Source: Plectonema cf. radiosum LEGE 06105
GTDB taxonomy: Bacteria; Cyanobacteriota; Cyanobacteriia; Cyanobacteriales; Nostocaceae
DNA: 64,000 bases
Reading direction: 5' to 3'
NCBI RefSeq assembly: GCF_015207665.1
Contig: NZ_JADEWL010000011.1
Coordinates: 1-64,000 of the forward strand
This document shows positions 1 to 9,121 of this stretch, one piece after another. The notes below the pieces were generated by a model. It searched no databases, had not been told where the DNA came from, and worked only from the letters and a program-made list of their open reading frames with translations. A program made the translations under genes and the position numbers. Position 1 is the first letter of the stretch, and each line of letters starts with the position of its first letter.

Positions 1-1307
1 CCCCTCTCCCCATCCCTTCCATCACCTGGCACCCCCGAATACTCTGGGTAGGAATTGGTTGTGAAAGAGGTACATCAAAACAGGTAATTGCACAAGCGAT
101 TGATCAAGTATTTCAAGAAAATCAATTTGCACTTGCTGCCATAGCAGGTATTGCCACAATTGATATTAAGAGTAATGAAGTTGGTTTAATAGAACTTTGT
201 CACGAGCGAAATTTACCTTTAAAAACCTTTTCATCAGAAATTCTCCGCACCGTAACAGTTCCCAATCCTTCCCAAGTTGTGGAAAAAGAAGTAGGAACCC
301 CCAGCGTTGCTGAAGCTGCTGCAATTATCGCTGCTAGTCAAATACCCAATGTAGAGACGTTATATATAACGTCTCCCCAGGATATCCCGTCTCTAAAAGT
401 GCCCAAACAAATTTACCGTCCTTCAATCCAAAATCCGTCTTGGAAAGTTTGCTGGGACGGAAACCGACCCCAGCAACTTTCCGCAAAATCTAAAATCCAA
501 AATCTAAAAGGTGCTGTCACAGTTGCAGTTGCCGCTTCGGAAAAAGAATACATCGGTAGAGTAGGTAAATTACTGCTTGTGGGAACCGGACCTGGAAACC
601 TCGACCAAATGACCCCAGCTGCCCAAACAGCGGTAGCTAGCGCCGATGCAGTCATTGGTTATAGTTTATATATTGATTTGATTGCTCCTATCCTCCAGAA
701 ACACCAAATTATCGAAGCTTTACCCATTACCAAAGAACGCGATCGCGCTACTCGTGCAATTGAGTTAGCACATTGGGGTTTGAGTGTAGCGGTTATATCT
801 TCGGGAGACTGTGGAATTTACGGTATGGCGGGCTTAGTCATGGAAGATTTACAAGCTAGCGGTTGGGATGGTAAAAGCCCCAGTGTTGAGGTATTTCCGG
901 GAGTAAGCGCCTTTCAATCGGCTGCTGCACGGGTGGGTACACCATTGATGCATGATTTTTGTGCTGTGAGTTTAAGCGATTTGCTTACCCCTTGGGAAGT
1001 CATCGTTAAGCGTTTGACAGCAGCAGCAGCAGCGGATTTTGTCACCGCTTTATACAATCCTAAATCCCAAACCCGTACTCAGCAGTTAGTTGCAGCTAGA
1101 GAAATTTTTCTGAAATACCGTAACCCCGATACTCCAGTAGCAGTAGTGCGATCGGTTTACCGCGAAGATGAACAAATTATTTTAACTACTTTAGAAAAAT
1201 TATTAGATGCACCAGTTGATATGTTAACCACCGTTTTAATCGGTAATCAAAGCACCCGTAGTTATGGTGAGTGGATGATAACTCCAAGGGGATATAAAAG
1301 ATTTTAG
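1..1307 (+). CDS. cobJ: CbiG (C-terminal part) - CobJ/CbiH fusion, 5' end outside window
   Basis: This is the 3' part of a cobalamin-pathway fusion. The reading frame is open from base 3, so the gene begins upstream and the GTG at 279 is internal. The first ~110 residues match the CbiG C-terminal domain (VGIGCERGTS; PSVAEAAA), which acts in cobalt-precorrin-5A ring opening. From about base 560 follows an SAM-dependent tetrapyrrole methylase starting GKLLLVGTGPGNLDQMT, typical of precorrin-3B C17-methyltransferase (CobJ/CbiH), with the family's ASADAVIGY and SSGDCGIYGMAG stretches. Such CbiG-CobJ fusions are known in cyanobacteria. The linker (about bases 345-540) is odd: it holds a perfect 22-bp palindrome and heptamer-like repeat sequence translated in frame. 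Family assignment is secure; the exact substrate form is inferred. Confidence 0.88.
   Translation, partial: PLPIPSITWHPRILWVGIGCERGTSKQVIAQAIDQVFQENQFALAAIAGIATIDIKSNEVGLIELCHERNLPLKTFSSEILRTVTVPNPSQVVEKEVGTPSVAEAAAIIAASQIPNVETLYITSPQDIPSLKVPKQIYRPSIQNPSWKVCWDGNRPQQLSAKSKIQNLKGAVTVAVAASEKEYIGRVGKLLLVGTGPGNLDQMTPAAQTAVASADAVIGYSLYIDLIAPILQKHQIIEALPITKERDRATRAIELAHWGLSVAVISSGDCGIYGMAGLVMEDLQASGWDGKSPSVEVFPGVSAFQSAAARVGTPLMHDFCAVSLSDLLTPWEVIVKRLTAAAAADFVTALYNPKSQTRTQQLVAAREIFLKYRNPDTPVAVVRSVYREDEQIILTTLEKLLDAPVDMLTTVLIGNQSTRSYGEWMITPRGYKRF
354..375. repeat. Perfect 22-bp palindrome inside the CbiG-CobJ linker
   Basis: The two 11-base arms (GAGACGTTATA and its complement) meet without a loop. 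The palindrome is translated in frame as part of the interdomain linker. It belongs with the dispersed GAGACG...CGTCTC palindromes seen at 42363, 51266 and 56643. Confidence 0.75.
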
Positions 1308-1308
1308 A

Positions 1309-1331
1309 TTTTGGATTTTGGATTTTGGATT
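1309..1331. repeat. Heptamer short tandem repeat (GATTTTG type)
   Basis: Three copies of a GATTTTG-like heptamer lie directly after the cobJ stop codon. Such short tandemly repeated repetitive sequences are characteristic of heterocystous cyanobacteria. A related motif is translated inside the cobJ linker near 487-510. Confidence 0.8.
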
Positions 1332-1469
1332 ACTCCTATTCCGCTCCTGATTGTCATCTCTTTTTACCTCTTTGCTCTGCGCTAAGAGCGCCAAGCATCG
1401 GTTTTTTTTTATCGGTAATCTTCTGCCGGGAAGGGATTAAGTAGGTAGGCATAATTAAATGTAAGATAG

Positions 1470-1530
1470 AACCTCACCCCCTTCCCCTCTCCTTGGCAAG
1501 GAGAGGGGTGGCTTTAGCCGGGGTGAGGTT
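1470..1530. repeat. Nested hairpin repeat in the cobJ-PRK gap
   Basis: The outer arms AACCTCACCCC (1470-1480) and GGGGTGAGGTT (1520-1530) are perfectly complementary. Inside lies a second perfect stem, CCCCTCTCCTT (1484-1494) with AAGGAGAGGGG (1498-1508) and a 3-base loop. It resembles a small non-autonomous palindromic element and could also end transcription. The rest of the 606-bp gap is AT-rich with no gene. Confidence 0.75.
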
Positions 1531-1913
1531 TTATATTTAATTTGACCTATTTACTTAATAAGTAGTTACGCAAAATTATATAATTACTCGTGAGTTATGT
1601 AACACGAACCCCCAACCCTATTCCCTATTCCCTCCTCAAACAAAATGTTTAATTTATTTTGCACGAGTACTTAATTTATGAGTTTTCCAATTCCCAATTC
1701 TCAATTCCCATTACTAATTAATTAATTTACACAATTCGATAACAATCTTTGCACACCATAAATAAGCTTAATAGCGAACGATTTGAGTATTAAGTAAGTG
1801 CTTTTCAGCCCAAGTATTTCTTAATGGTTATTGAGTTCTTTCTCATTCATCTCTACAATTAGTAAATTAGTACACAATTTTAAGTTACATTTTCTGCTAA
1901 TTGAGGGGGTAAA

Positions 1914-2873
1914 ATGGATCGTCCGATTATATTGGGTATTGTCGGTGACAGTGCTGCGGGTAAAACAACTTTAACTAAGGGTATAGCACAGGTATTAGGA
2001 CCGGAAAACGTCACTGTTATTTGTACGGACGATTATCATCGGTATGACCGCAAGCAGCGTGCGGAAATTGGTATTACCGCTCTTCATCCAGATTGTAACT
2101 ATTTGGATATTATGCAGCAACAACTTTTACAACTGCGTAATGGGCTACCAATTCTCAAACCAGTTTATAATCATGCAACTGGTAATTTAGATGCACCTCA
2201 ATACATCAAGCCCAATAAATTTGTGATTATAGAAGGGCTACTGGGTTATTCGACTCGTAAAGCCAGACAGTGTTACGATGTTAAAGTTTATCTAGCTCCT
2301 CCTGAATCTCTGCGTGCAAAGTGGAAAGTGAAGCGTGATACTCAAAAGCGTGGTTATACCGAAGAGCAAGTTTTAAGTCAGCTTCAAAAACGCGAACCAG
2401 ACTCAGAACAGTTTATCCGTCCCCAACGTCAATGGTCAGATATTGTCATTAGTTTCTATCCTCCCAATGATGATTCCGAGCAAAGTAACGGACATTTGAA
2501 TGTACGGTTAATATTACGTCCCACAATTCCTCACCCAGATTTTATCGAAATTGTCAACTCTGGTAATGGCAATTCCATGTCAGCAATTCGCTTAGATTTA
2601 GATCGAGATATGGGTAAACCCGTTGATGTTTTAGAAGTCGATGGACACGCTACATTAGAGCAGGTAAATAGATTAGAACAGATAATCTGTTCCGATATGC
2701 CCCATTTGAAAAACGTTTGCGATCGCCAAAGTAATCCAGATTTAGGTAAAGTTGCTGGTACCACCGGAGAAAGTATTCAAAGTTATCCGTTAGCGTTGAC
2801 TCAGTTGCTGATTACTTACCATATGCTCAAAGCAACACAAACTTCCCAAGAAGGTTTGCAAGTTAAGGTTTAG
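1914..2873 (+). CDS. Phosphoribulokinase/uridine kinase-family P-loop kinase (PRK paralogue)
   Basis: The 319-aa protein follows the cyanobacterial phosphoribulokinase pattern: P-loop GDSAAGKTT (residues ~11-19), DDYHRYDRKQR (~38-48), GITALHPDCNYLDIM and PVYNHATG. PRK makes ribulose-1,5-bisphosphate from ribulose-5-phosphate in the Calvin cycle. This sequence differs from the classical cyanobacterial Prk in its P-loop and C-terminal half, so it is more likely a second, divergent copy. A strong GAGGGGG Shine-Dalgarno sits just before the ATG. The C-terminal ~100 residues are not recognisable. Substrate is inferred from the family only. Confidence 0.78.
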   Translation: MDRPIILGIVGDSAAGKTTLTKGIAQVLGPENVTVICTDDYHRYDRKQRAEIGITALHPDCNYLDIMQQQLLQLRNGLPILKPVYNHATGNLDAPQYIKPNKFVIIEGLLGYSTRKARQCYDVKVYLAPPESLRAKWKVKRDTQKRGYTEEQVLSQLQKREPDSEQFIRPQRQWSDIVISFYPPNDDSEQSNGHLNVRLILRPTIPHPDFIEIVNSGNGNSMSAIRLDLDRDMGKPVDVLEVDGHATLEQVNRLEQIICSDMPHLKNVCDRQSNPDLGKVAGTTGESIQSYPLALTQLLITYHMLKATQTSQEGLQVKV

Positions 2874-3087
2874 TTAGTAAGCAGGTGGGTGGAAAATTTA
2901 TCGTTATGACTTTCTGAGTAGGGAGCAGGGGTTAGGAATAAGCACTCGCAAAATTAATTGTAATTTATTTGTAATTAAAGAAAATTCAATAAAATTAAAT
3001 ATTTTCTGCCATTTAGGTCAATTTTCAGGTTTAAACTGGGATAACTAAAGATAGGTACACCTATCATCGTTATTCCCTATTTTATCT

Positions 3088-3819
3088 ATGACATACTGCC
3101 TGAGAATTGCCGATATGGCTGAAAATGAACGTCCGCGAGAACGTTTATTAACCCATGGTGCAAAAGTGTTAGCAACTGCTGAATTAATTGCAATCCTATT
3201 AGGTACAGGTCAAGGTCATGGGAAGTTATCCGCTGTAGGTTTGGGACAATATATATTACAGGAATTAGGCAAGCATCAGCGCGAGCCTTTAGCAGTTTTA
3301 CGAGATATCACCGCTGCTGAATTGATCAAAATTCCCGGAATTGGGCCAGCAAAAGCAACAGCGATTTTAGCAGCCATAGAATTAGGTAAGCGTGCTTTTC
3401 AAGCTCGTCCGGGAGAAGGTACATTAATCGATAGTCCAGCTGCTGCTGCTGCTGCATTAAGTCAAGATTTAATGTGGCAACAAAAGGAAAGATTTGCCGT
3501 AGTATTACTAGACGTAAAAAATCGTTTACTGGGAACCCAAGTAATTACAATTGGAACCGCAACAGAAACTTTAGCTCCTCCTCGCGATATATTTCGGGAA
3601 GTCATACGTCAAGGTGCAACCCGTTTGATAGTCGCACACAACCACCCTTCAGCAAGTCTTGAACCTAGTTGTGAAGATATCGAATTAACCCGTCAATTAT
3701 TAGCTGGAGCGCAATTTTTGGACATTCCTTTGATTGACCACTTAATACTTGGTGATGGAGAGTTCCAAAGCTTGCGTGAAATTACGACTCTGTGGGATGA
3801 GTATCCCCAAGGAGTTTAG
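3088..3819 (+). CDS. radC: RadC family JAB1/MPN-domain protein
   Basis: The 243-aa protein has a helix-hairpin-helix segment ([12 protein letters not shown], ~residues 83-94) followed by the RadC JAMM-type metal motif [16 protein letters not shown] (~residues 181-196), which supplies two His, a Ser and an Asp. The opening [18 protein letters not shown] is also typical of RadC. The family was named from a DNA-repair phenotype, but its biochemical role is unsettled. Length is normal and the gene stands alone. Confidence 0.93.
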   Translation: MTYCLRIADMAENERPRERLLTHGAKVLATAELIAILLGTGQGHGKLSAVGLGQYILQELGKHQREPLAVLRDITAAELIKIPGIGPAKATAILAAIELGKRAFQARPGEGTLIDSPAAAAAALSQDLMWQQKERFAVVLLDVKNRLLGTQVITIGTATETLAPPRDIFREVIRQGATRLIVAHNHPSASLEPSCEDIELTRQLLAGAQFLDIPLIDHLILGDGEFQSLREITTLWDEYPQGV

Positions 3820-3910
3820 TCTAATTCCTAAATTATTTATTATTCTCTATTTCCTAGAAGTTAAATTTAATTATTCACAACTTTTTCTGAGAACGCTTGA
3901 TTGTCGCAAC

Positions 3911-4480
3911 TTAATTTTCATCGATAGAAACTTCTAATCTTCCATGACGCAATACTGTTGACATCCAAACTAGTTCTTTCATAAATCTTTCAAACCTACG
4001 GATATAATTTTCTGCTTCTAATAATTCTCCGGAATCGCTAAATAAATTATTCACATTACTGAAATTCAAATCATAAAAAGTCGTTACCAAACCCAATTCT
4101 CGCATTACAGGAAGCAAACTTTGAATTACCCTTGTACCACCGAAAGCTCCTGCTGATACACCGCAAATTCCTACGGCTTTATGAATATATTCTTTTAAAT
4201 TAGTATCGAGAACGTGTTTAAGTAAACCGGGAAAACTATGATTGTATTCAGGAACTACAATAATAAATCCGTCGGCACGTTCGCAAGTTGTAGAAAATTC
4301 TGCATCCTTGATTGATTCTCCAGCGTCATCAATGGGAAATTTTAGTTGACGAATATCAATTAATTCGGTTTCAACATTATGCCATTTTTTAACTTGTTCA
4401 TAAACAAAATTAGCTACTGGTTCGCTCATTCTACCTTGGCGAGTGGTGCCAAGGATAACCGGGATAAAAATATTACTCAT
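3911..4480 (-). CDS. NADPH-dependent FMN reductase family protein
   Basis: The 189-aa protein has a flavodoxin-like fold signature: N-terminal PVILGTTRQGRMSEPVANFV (phosphate/FMN binding) and VVPEYNHSFPGLLKHVLD, the conserved FMN-contact loop of the NADPH:FMN reductase (SsuE/ArsH/chromate reductase) group. It probably reduces FMN or quinone-like substrates in the cytoplasm. It converges on radC. The substrate cannot be told from sequence. Confidence 0.85.
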   Translation of the reverse strand: MSNIFIPVILGTTRQGRMSEPVANFVYEQVKKWHNVETELIDIRQLKFPIDDAGESIKDAEFSTTCERADGFIIVVPEYNHSFPGLLKHVLDTNLKEYIHKAVGICGVSAGAFGGTRVIQSLLPVMRELGLVTTFYDLNFSNVNNLFSDSGELLEAENYIRRFERFMKELVWMSTVLRHGRLEVSIDEN

Positions 4481-4848
4481 ACTTACTTGTTGTGATTGGC
4501 GGATATTAAAAAAATATACTTAAATCAATCAAATTGAAATATTTTTTGATTTATGTTCATGTTTTAATATCTGTTTTACTGCAATTATAAATATGATTAC
4601 TTTTGTTCGGATAAACACTTGGGGTATTTGCCTATGGCTATCGGGAAATATCATACTCACTTTCTCTACCTTCAGGAAGCAATTGCCAAAAAATATTGGA
4701 TATATTGTATATATTTATAAACAAGAGTTGCTTTTAGTTAGAATAAGTGCAATTAAAAAAAAGACTTTGGATTGAGTTTTACACCAAATGTATTTTATGT
4801 TTTGATTTGTAAAAACGTCCGTAAATTCTCTATAAGGTTAATACAACG
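4481..4848. other. Gap with no recognised gene (368 bp)
   Basis: AT-rich sequence between divergent genes, presumably holding both promoters. A 60-codon open frame at 4593-4775 shows no recognisable family or start signal and is not called. Confidence 0.5.
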
Positions 4849-5661
4849 ATGAGTTCTTATTTAGCAGCAGCTATTCAGATGACAAGTGTACCGGATTTAC
4901 ATAAAAATTTGGCACAGGCTGAGGAATTGATAGATGTAGCGGTACATAAAGGTGCAAAATTAGTGGGTTTACCGGAAAATTTTTCTTTTATGGGAGAAGA
5001 AAAAGATAAACTTGCACAAGCTGGAGTTATTGCTAAGGAAACTCAAGTTTTTCTCAAAACAATGGCTCAACGTTACCAAGTTAATCTGATTGGTGGTGGT
5101 TTCCCTGTTCCTTCCGATGAAAATGATAAGGTTTATAATACTGCTTCGCTGATCGATTCCAACGGTGAGGAATTGTTATGTTATCGTAAGATTCATTTAT
5201 TTGATGTCAATGTTCCTGACGGTAATACTTATCGAGAATCGAGTACCGTAATGGCTGGGAAAGAACTACCTAGCGTCTACTTCTCGAAAACACTGGGACA
5301 TATCGGACTTTCAGTTTGTTATGATGTTCGGTTTCCTGAAGTTTATCGGCATCTATCAAAGAAAGGTGCTGATGTGATGTTTGTTCCTGCGGCTTTTACT
5401 GCTTTTACTGGTAAAGACCATTGGCAGATATTACTACAAGCCCGTGCTATTGAAAATACCTGTTATATTATCGCTCCAGCCCAGACAGGAATACATTACG
5501 ATCGTCGTCAAACACATGGACACGCGATGATTATTGACCCTTGGGGTATGATTTTAGCTGATGCTGGTGAACAACCGGGTGTTGCGATCGCAGAAATTAA
5601 TCCCGCTAGAATTGAGCAAGTTCGTCGTCAAATGCCGAGTTTACAACATCGAGTATTTTAA
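4849..5661 (+). CDS. Carbon-nitrogen hydrolase (nitrilase superfamily, Nit1-type amidase)
   Basis: The 270-aa protein carries the nitrilase catalytic triad: Glu in LPENFSF (~residue 43), Lys in CYRKIHLF (~114) and Cys in GLSVCYDVRFPE (~157). The length and the RKIHLFD and DVRFPEVYRHL stretches fit the Nit1 branch, whose members hydrolyse deaminated glutathione as a metabolite-repair step. Cytoplasmic, with no signal peptide. The exact amide substrate is inferred from similarity. Confidence 0.9.
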   Translation: MSSYLAAAIQMTSVPDLHKNLAQAEELIDVAVHKGAKLVGLPENFSFMGEEKDKLAQAGVIAKETQVFLKTMAQRYQVNLIGGGFPVPSDENDKVYNTASLIDSNGEELLCYRKIHLFDVNVPDGNTYRESSTVMAGKELPSVYFSKTLGHIGLSVCYDVRFPEVYRHLSKKGADVMFVPAAFTAFTGKDHWQILLQARAIENTCYIIAPAQTGIHYDRRQTHGHAMIIDPWGMILADAGEQPGVAIAEINPARIEQVRRQMPSLQHRVF

Positions 5662-5697
5662 TCGTTATCAACAAAACTATATAGCTAAATTAATTAA

Positions 5698-5836
5698 TAT
5701 CATGTCCGGATGATTAGTTATTATTCGCTGTTGACTGCTAATTGCTAATTGGTAATTGGTAATTGGTAATTGGTAATGGGTAATTGGTAATTGTTCCCGA
5801 ACCAACTTTATTACAAGTGTTTAATCGGACATGATA
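5698..5836. repeat. Heptamer repeat block flanked by an 11-bp inverted repeat
   Basis: A run of GGTAATT-type heptamers (about 5737-5793) lies between perfect inverted copies of TATCATGTCCG (5698-5708 and 5826-5836). The arrangement looks like a small inverted-repeat element carrying or capturing a short tandem repeat. Confidence 0.7.
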
Positions 5837-5837
5837 T

Positions 5838-5868
5838 AACCCGGTATCTCTAAGATATGGGTTTTTTT
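5838..5868 (+). terminator. Probable rho-independent terminator after the nitrilase gene
   Basis: An interrupted stem (AACCC with GGGTT, then TATCT with AGATA) is followed by a run of seven T. It lies about 180 bp after the stop codon and before the next plus-strand gene. Confidence 0.5.
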
Positions 5869-6017
5869 GTTTTTAATACCAATAATTTGTATCAACAAAA
5901 CAATATTTAAAGAAGCGTTTATTTATTCTTAACTTGAGAGTTTTACTGTATTAATGCCATCGCTTTAAATCAGGGTAATTACGACAACAAGTCCGAATTC
6001 TTCTGAGACAAAGAAGT

Positions 6018-7163
6018 ATGAGGTTAATACCTAAAAATCCCGTCCTCGGCTACAGATTTCTAACTTTGATTTGCCCAGATAAATCTCACAAAGTTGTTAC
6101 TAAGCTGATGCTGGTAATGATTTGTGTGTTTGGTTTTCTAGAATTATTTCCGACTACACAAACTATTGCTCAAGCTGCTAATAATCGCAATGCTTGTATT
6201 CAAAATAACGGTTTGAATCAGCAAATTTCTAATTTGCTCAAAACGACTATAAATGTATCCAACTTAGTCAGTAATTCGGATCAGGGTGTGAAAGTTGCGA
6301 TGCAGACATTTGCTTCACCTTTATCAAGTTATCTCAATAGTAGTGACTTCGATCGAGGTGCATTAGATGTATTTTCCACTATACCATCACCTTTACAGGC
6401 AGTGGTTCCTGTTGGTAGGGCGATCGCAATTTCCCTAGAGCCAGGTTTTAACTTCAGCAGTCCGATCCAACGTGTTAGTACTAAAATCGATGACGTTCCC
6501 TTGGTGTTGATTTCCGGTGGTAAACCTGTAACTATTCACGCTGATAGTCGCTATCAGTTGGAAGAAGTTGTTGCTAGAAGTGGAATCAATCCTGTTGCTG
6601 CGGTTGATGGGACTTTCTTTTCTTTGAAATTCCTCGACTCCAATGTGATGATTGGACCAGTTTACAGTTATTCAACCAAGAAGTTTATCCCTGGAAATAA
6701 AAGTGAAAATAAAAAATTAGCAGGTCGTCCTTTGGTTTTAATTAGTCCCTATGCAGTAAGTTACATACCCTTTGAACCTGATAAACATAATACTTTAGAA
6801 GGTATACAAGCAGAAATGTCGGGAGTTACCGATGCTTTTGTGGGTGCTGCTTGGCTGGTTAAAAACGGGGAAGCAAAACCCGCGAATTATTTTAATTTTC
6901 TCCAAGGAGCCGATGCTACACGCTTCCGGGCTTTTTGGGGGATGAATAAATCGGGTGTTCCTGTAATTGGTATTTCAGCAAAAAGACTTGATTCTGCAAG
7001 CCTTGGTAAAGCCTTGGTTAAAGCCGGATTTCAAGATGCTGTAATGCTTGATTCGGGTGCGAGTACCTCTTTAGTTTATAAAGGACAATCTTTGGTAGGT
7101 TATGTACCTCGTCCGGTACCTCATGCAGTTGCTTTAATTGGAAACGAATCTGATTGTAATTAA
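6018..7163 (+). CDS. Exported phosphodiester glycosidase (NAGPA-domain) family protein
   Basis: The 381-aa protein starts with a basic stretch and a hydrophobic segment (LMLVMICVFGFLELF, ~residues 31-45) ending near AQA, so it is probably exported or membrane-anchored. The rest matches the NAGPA domain: VPLVLISGGKPVTIHA, PVAAVDGTFFSL (~residue 193) and the C-terminal AVMLDSGASTSLVYKG. NAGPA-domain proteins cleave phosphodiester-linked sugars or act in the cell envelope. Bacterial substrates are mostly unknown. It stands as a single gene. Confidence 0.82.
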   Translation: MRLIPKNPVLGYRFLTLICPDKSHKVVTKLMLVMICVFGFLELFPTTQTIAQAANNRNACIQNNGLNQQISNLLKTTINVSNLVSNSDQGVKVAMQTFASPLSSYLNSSDFDRGALDVFSTIPSPLQAVVPVGRAIAISLEPGFNFSSPIQRVSTKIDDVPLVLISGGKPVTIHADSRYQLEEVVARSGINPVAAVDGTFFSLKFLDSNVMIGPVYSYSTKKFIPGNKSENKKLAGRPLVLISPYAVSYIPFEPDKHNTLEGIQAEMSGVTDAFVGAAWLVKNGEAKPANYFNFLQGADATRFRAFWGMNKSGVPVIGISAKRLDSASLGKALVKAGFQDAVMLDSGASTSLVYKGQSLVGYVPRPVPHAVALIGNESDCN

Positions 7164-7194
7164 GTTAATTATTTGATTATTGTTGATTTTTATG

Positions 7195-7225
7195 AGACAG
7201 GTCGTAAATGGTCTGTCTTTATTTA
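7195..7225 (+). terminator. Possible terminator after the NAGPA-domain gene
   Basis: AGACAG (7195-7200) pairs with CTGTCT (7213-7218) and a T-rich stretch follows. The stem is short, so the call is tentative. The rest of this ~300-bp gap shows no gene. Confidence 0.35.
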
Positions 7226-7466
7226 TGGTGATTTTTTTCTTAATAATTGTTTTGGCATAAACAAATTGACTCATACGTACTAATAAATGAGAAAAGTTTT
7301 ACTATTGTTTGGGGAAGAGAAGCGAGAAAATATCCAATCGTTGGAAAGAAAATTATCCTTTTGAAAATCTCTTGTATAAATAGTCATATCCCACGCATGA
7401 ATTATCTTAATGATTATTGGTTTATTTGAATTATCCTAATGTTAATTAGGTCTTATAAAGGGAATT

Positions 7467-8102
7467 ATGATCACAAGTATCGCCATTGCGGAAAATATTA
7501 CGACACTTCGACAAGTTGAGGAGAAACTGGGGTTAAGCCTCAGTAATGATAGTCAATTTTTTACTGAGTGGATGGCGGATTTACCTATACTAGATCAAGC
7601 AGAAGTTTCCAGATTAGAGCAAGTTCGACAAAACTACCTTTACCAAATTTCTGATGGAAGTCTTTTAGAAGAAACTATTAAAATGGTGGTTCTTTCTCCA
7701 TTACTTGAACTTGCAGGCTTTTATCAGGCTCCATACAGGTTTAAGACTGAGGTATCGGTGGAAATTGCAGCGCAAGGGGATAATGAGGAGATTTTACGGG
7801 GAAGGATTGATGCTTTAATTTTACAAGGGCAATTATGGATTGTTTTAATAGAATCTAAAAAAACGACTTTTGATGTGGAATTGGCGATTCCGCAAACTTT
7901 GGCTTATATGGCAGCGAATCCCCAATCAGAACGACCTTTGTACGGAATGATAACTAATGGTAGTAGCTATTTGTTTGTGAAAACTTTGGGTCGTTTATAC
8001 GCTGTTTCTGATTTGTTTTCTACTAGGTCGCAGTATCGTAATAATTTGCATGAAGTATTAAAAATTCTTAAGTGTTTGGGAGGGGTGATTACGCAAGATT
8101 AA
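7467..8102 (+). CDS. HsdR N-terminal-like (PD-(D/E)XK) restriction endonuclease domain protein
   Basis: The 211-aa protein corresponds to the N-terminal nuclease domain of type I restriction R subunits but has no helicase domain. The motif GRIDALIL...WIVLIESKKTTF (~residues 111-133) supplies the Asp and the ExK pair of the PD-(D/E)XK nuclease core, followed by AIPQTLAYMA. Standalone proteins of this kind are common in cyanobacteria and their function is not established. An AAAGGG Shine-Dalgarno precedes the ATG. No methylase or specificity subunit lies nearby, but a decayed HsdR C-terminus lies about 1 kb downstream. Confidence 0.78.
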   Translation: MITSIAIAENITTLRQVEEKLGLSLSNDSQFFTEWMADLPILDQAEVSRLEQVRQNYLYQISDGSLLEETIKMVVLSPLLELAGFYQAPYRFKTEVSVEIAAQGDNEEILRGRIDALILQGQLWIVLIESKKTTFDVELAIPQTLAYMAANPQSERPLYGMITNGSSYLFVKTLGRLYAVSDLFSTRSQYRNNLHEVLKILKCLGGVITQD

Positions 8103-8348
8103 AATTAATGACTGGGGTGTCGGTCGAGGTATGATCGCCTATTCCTCTGCTTCCTCTGGTGTGGGTGGGCATCATAGTGGTGATAGCTCCGTTAACACTT
8201 CGGGCGATCGCACTAATGAAACGATTATTTCACTGTAGCTGTTGGGATTGAGAGAAGATGAAAAGCTTTTGATTGCGATCGCTGTCAATTTTTACCATAT
8301 TCCCGTACTCAAAAATCTGTGCGATCGTCTTTATATTTTGCTTTTAAA

Positions 8349-8744
8349 CTAGATATTTTCTTTCGTTTCTATATTTTCAACTGATGATTGTTCGTAATCG
8401 GCAATAATATCTTTAATTTCCGCAGCCGCAATATCAACTTGTTCGGATTTTGTATAAATAGTGAGCAAAATAATCCCTGTTGCTGTTTTGAGATAGTAAA
8501 TTAGACGATACCCGCCACTTTTTCCTTTCTGAATATCGCTATTGCGAACCCTTAGTTTAAAAACAGTATAGTTGGTTTCTTGAATTTGGTCTCCTGGTAA
8601 TTCTCCACTTTCGAGTTGCTCGATAATCGGTTGTACATCACTGCGAATACTGCGATATTTTTTGGCAAGGGTACGTATATTTCGGTTAAAAGTTGGTGAT
8701 GCGACAACTTCTATTAACTTTTTTTTACTCATCCTCGATTCCAT
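8349..8744 (-). CDS. RelE/ParE-superfamily toxin
   Basis: The protein (131 aa from 8744, or 127 aa from the second ATG at 8732) has the RelE/ParE fold pattern: a basic N-terminal helix (FNRNIRTLAKKYRS), then VFKLRVRNSDIQKGKSGGYRLIYYLK and LLTIYTKSEQVD. Relatives cleave ribosome-bound mRNA or inhibit gyrase; which applies here cannot be told. It overlaps the end of the upstream antitoxin gene by a few codons, so the two are translationally coupled. Confidence 0.85.
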   Translation of the reverse strand: MESRMSKKKLIEVVASPTFNRNIRTLAKKYRSIRSDVQPIIEQLESGELPGDQIQETNYTVFKLRVRNSDIQKGKSGGYRLIYYLKTATGIILLTIYTKSEQVDIAAAEIKDIIADYEQSSVENIETKENI

Positions 8745-8967
8745 CCCAAATTTGAGAAACAGGGATGGTTTTTCCAGTCATTGCTTCATGCCAAGCTTGA
8801 CGAAAATCTGCGATAATTTCCTCTTTAGATTTATCCTTTTCGTTGTTTTCTTCCTCTGGGATTAAAACGATTACTTTCACGCGACTCTTTTTATCTAGGG
8901 TTAGAGGAGTATCTAAAGCTAGTTGTCCTTGCTCGTCAACAGTTCCCATCACTTCGATCGCTTTCAT
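8725..8967 (-). CDS. Antitoxin of the RelE/ParE-type module
   Basis: The small acidic protein begins MKAIEVMGTVDEQGQLALD, a typical opening of short cyanobacterial antitoxins with a beta-strand DNA-binding N-terminus. The C-terminal half (EEIIADFRQAWHEAMTGKTIPVSQIWDGIEDE) is the likely toxin-binding arm. The ATG at 8967 is preferred because GAGG lies 7 bases before it; an in-frame ATG at 9000 would add 11 residues. It precedes and overlaps the toxin, the usual order for autoregulated type II modules. Confidence 0.82.
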   Translation of the reverse strand: MKAIEVMGTVDEQGQLALDTPLTLDKKSRVKVIVLIPEEENNEKDKSKEEIIADFRQAWHEAMTGKTIPVSQIWDGIEDE

Positions 8968-9121
8968 CAAAATCCTCGCATAAATCTTGGAAATATCCAT
9001 TGTGCAGATAATTCCTCAATAGATTTTACTTACATTTTATCGCAACGTATAGCGATGTCTAGCGACAAGCATTACGGCTACGCAGCTTTGAAGCTGGTTG
9101 TGAGATGGGAATCGCCTATTC

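Noticed and set aside
4593-4775. 60-codon open frame between the flavin reductase and nitrilase genes
   Set aside because: No family resemblance, AT-rich composition and no ribosome-binding site; probably chance.
7247-7429. 60-codon open frame before the HsdR_N-like gene
   Set aside because: Low-complexity composition with no recognisable pattern; better read as promoter region.
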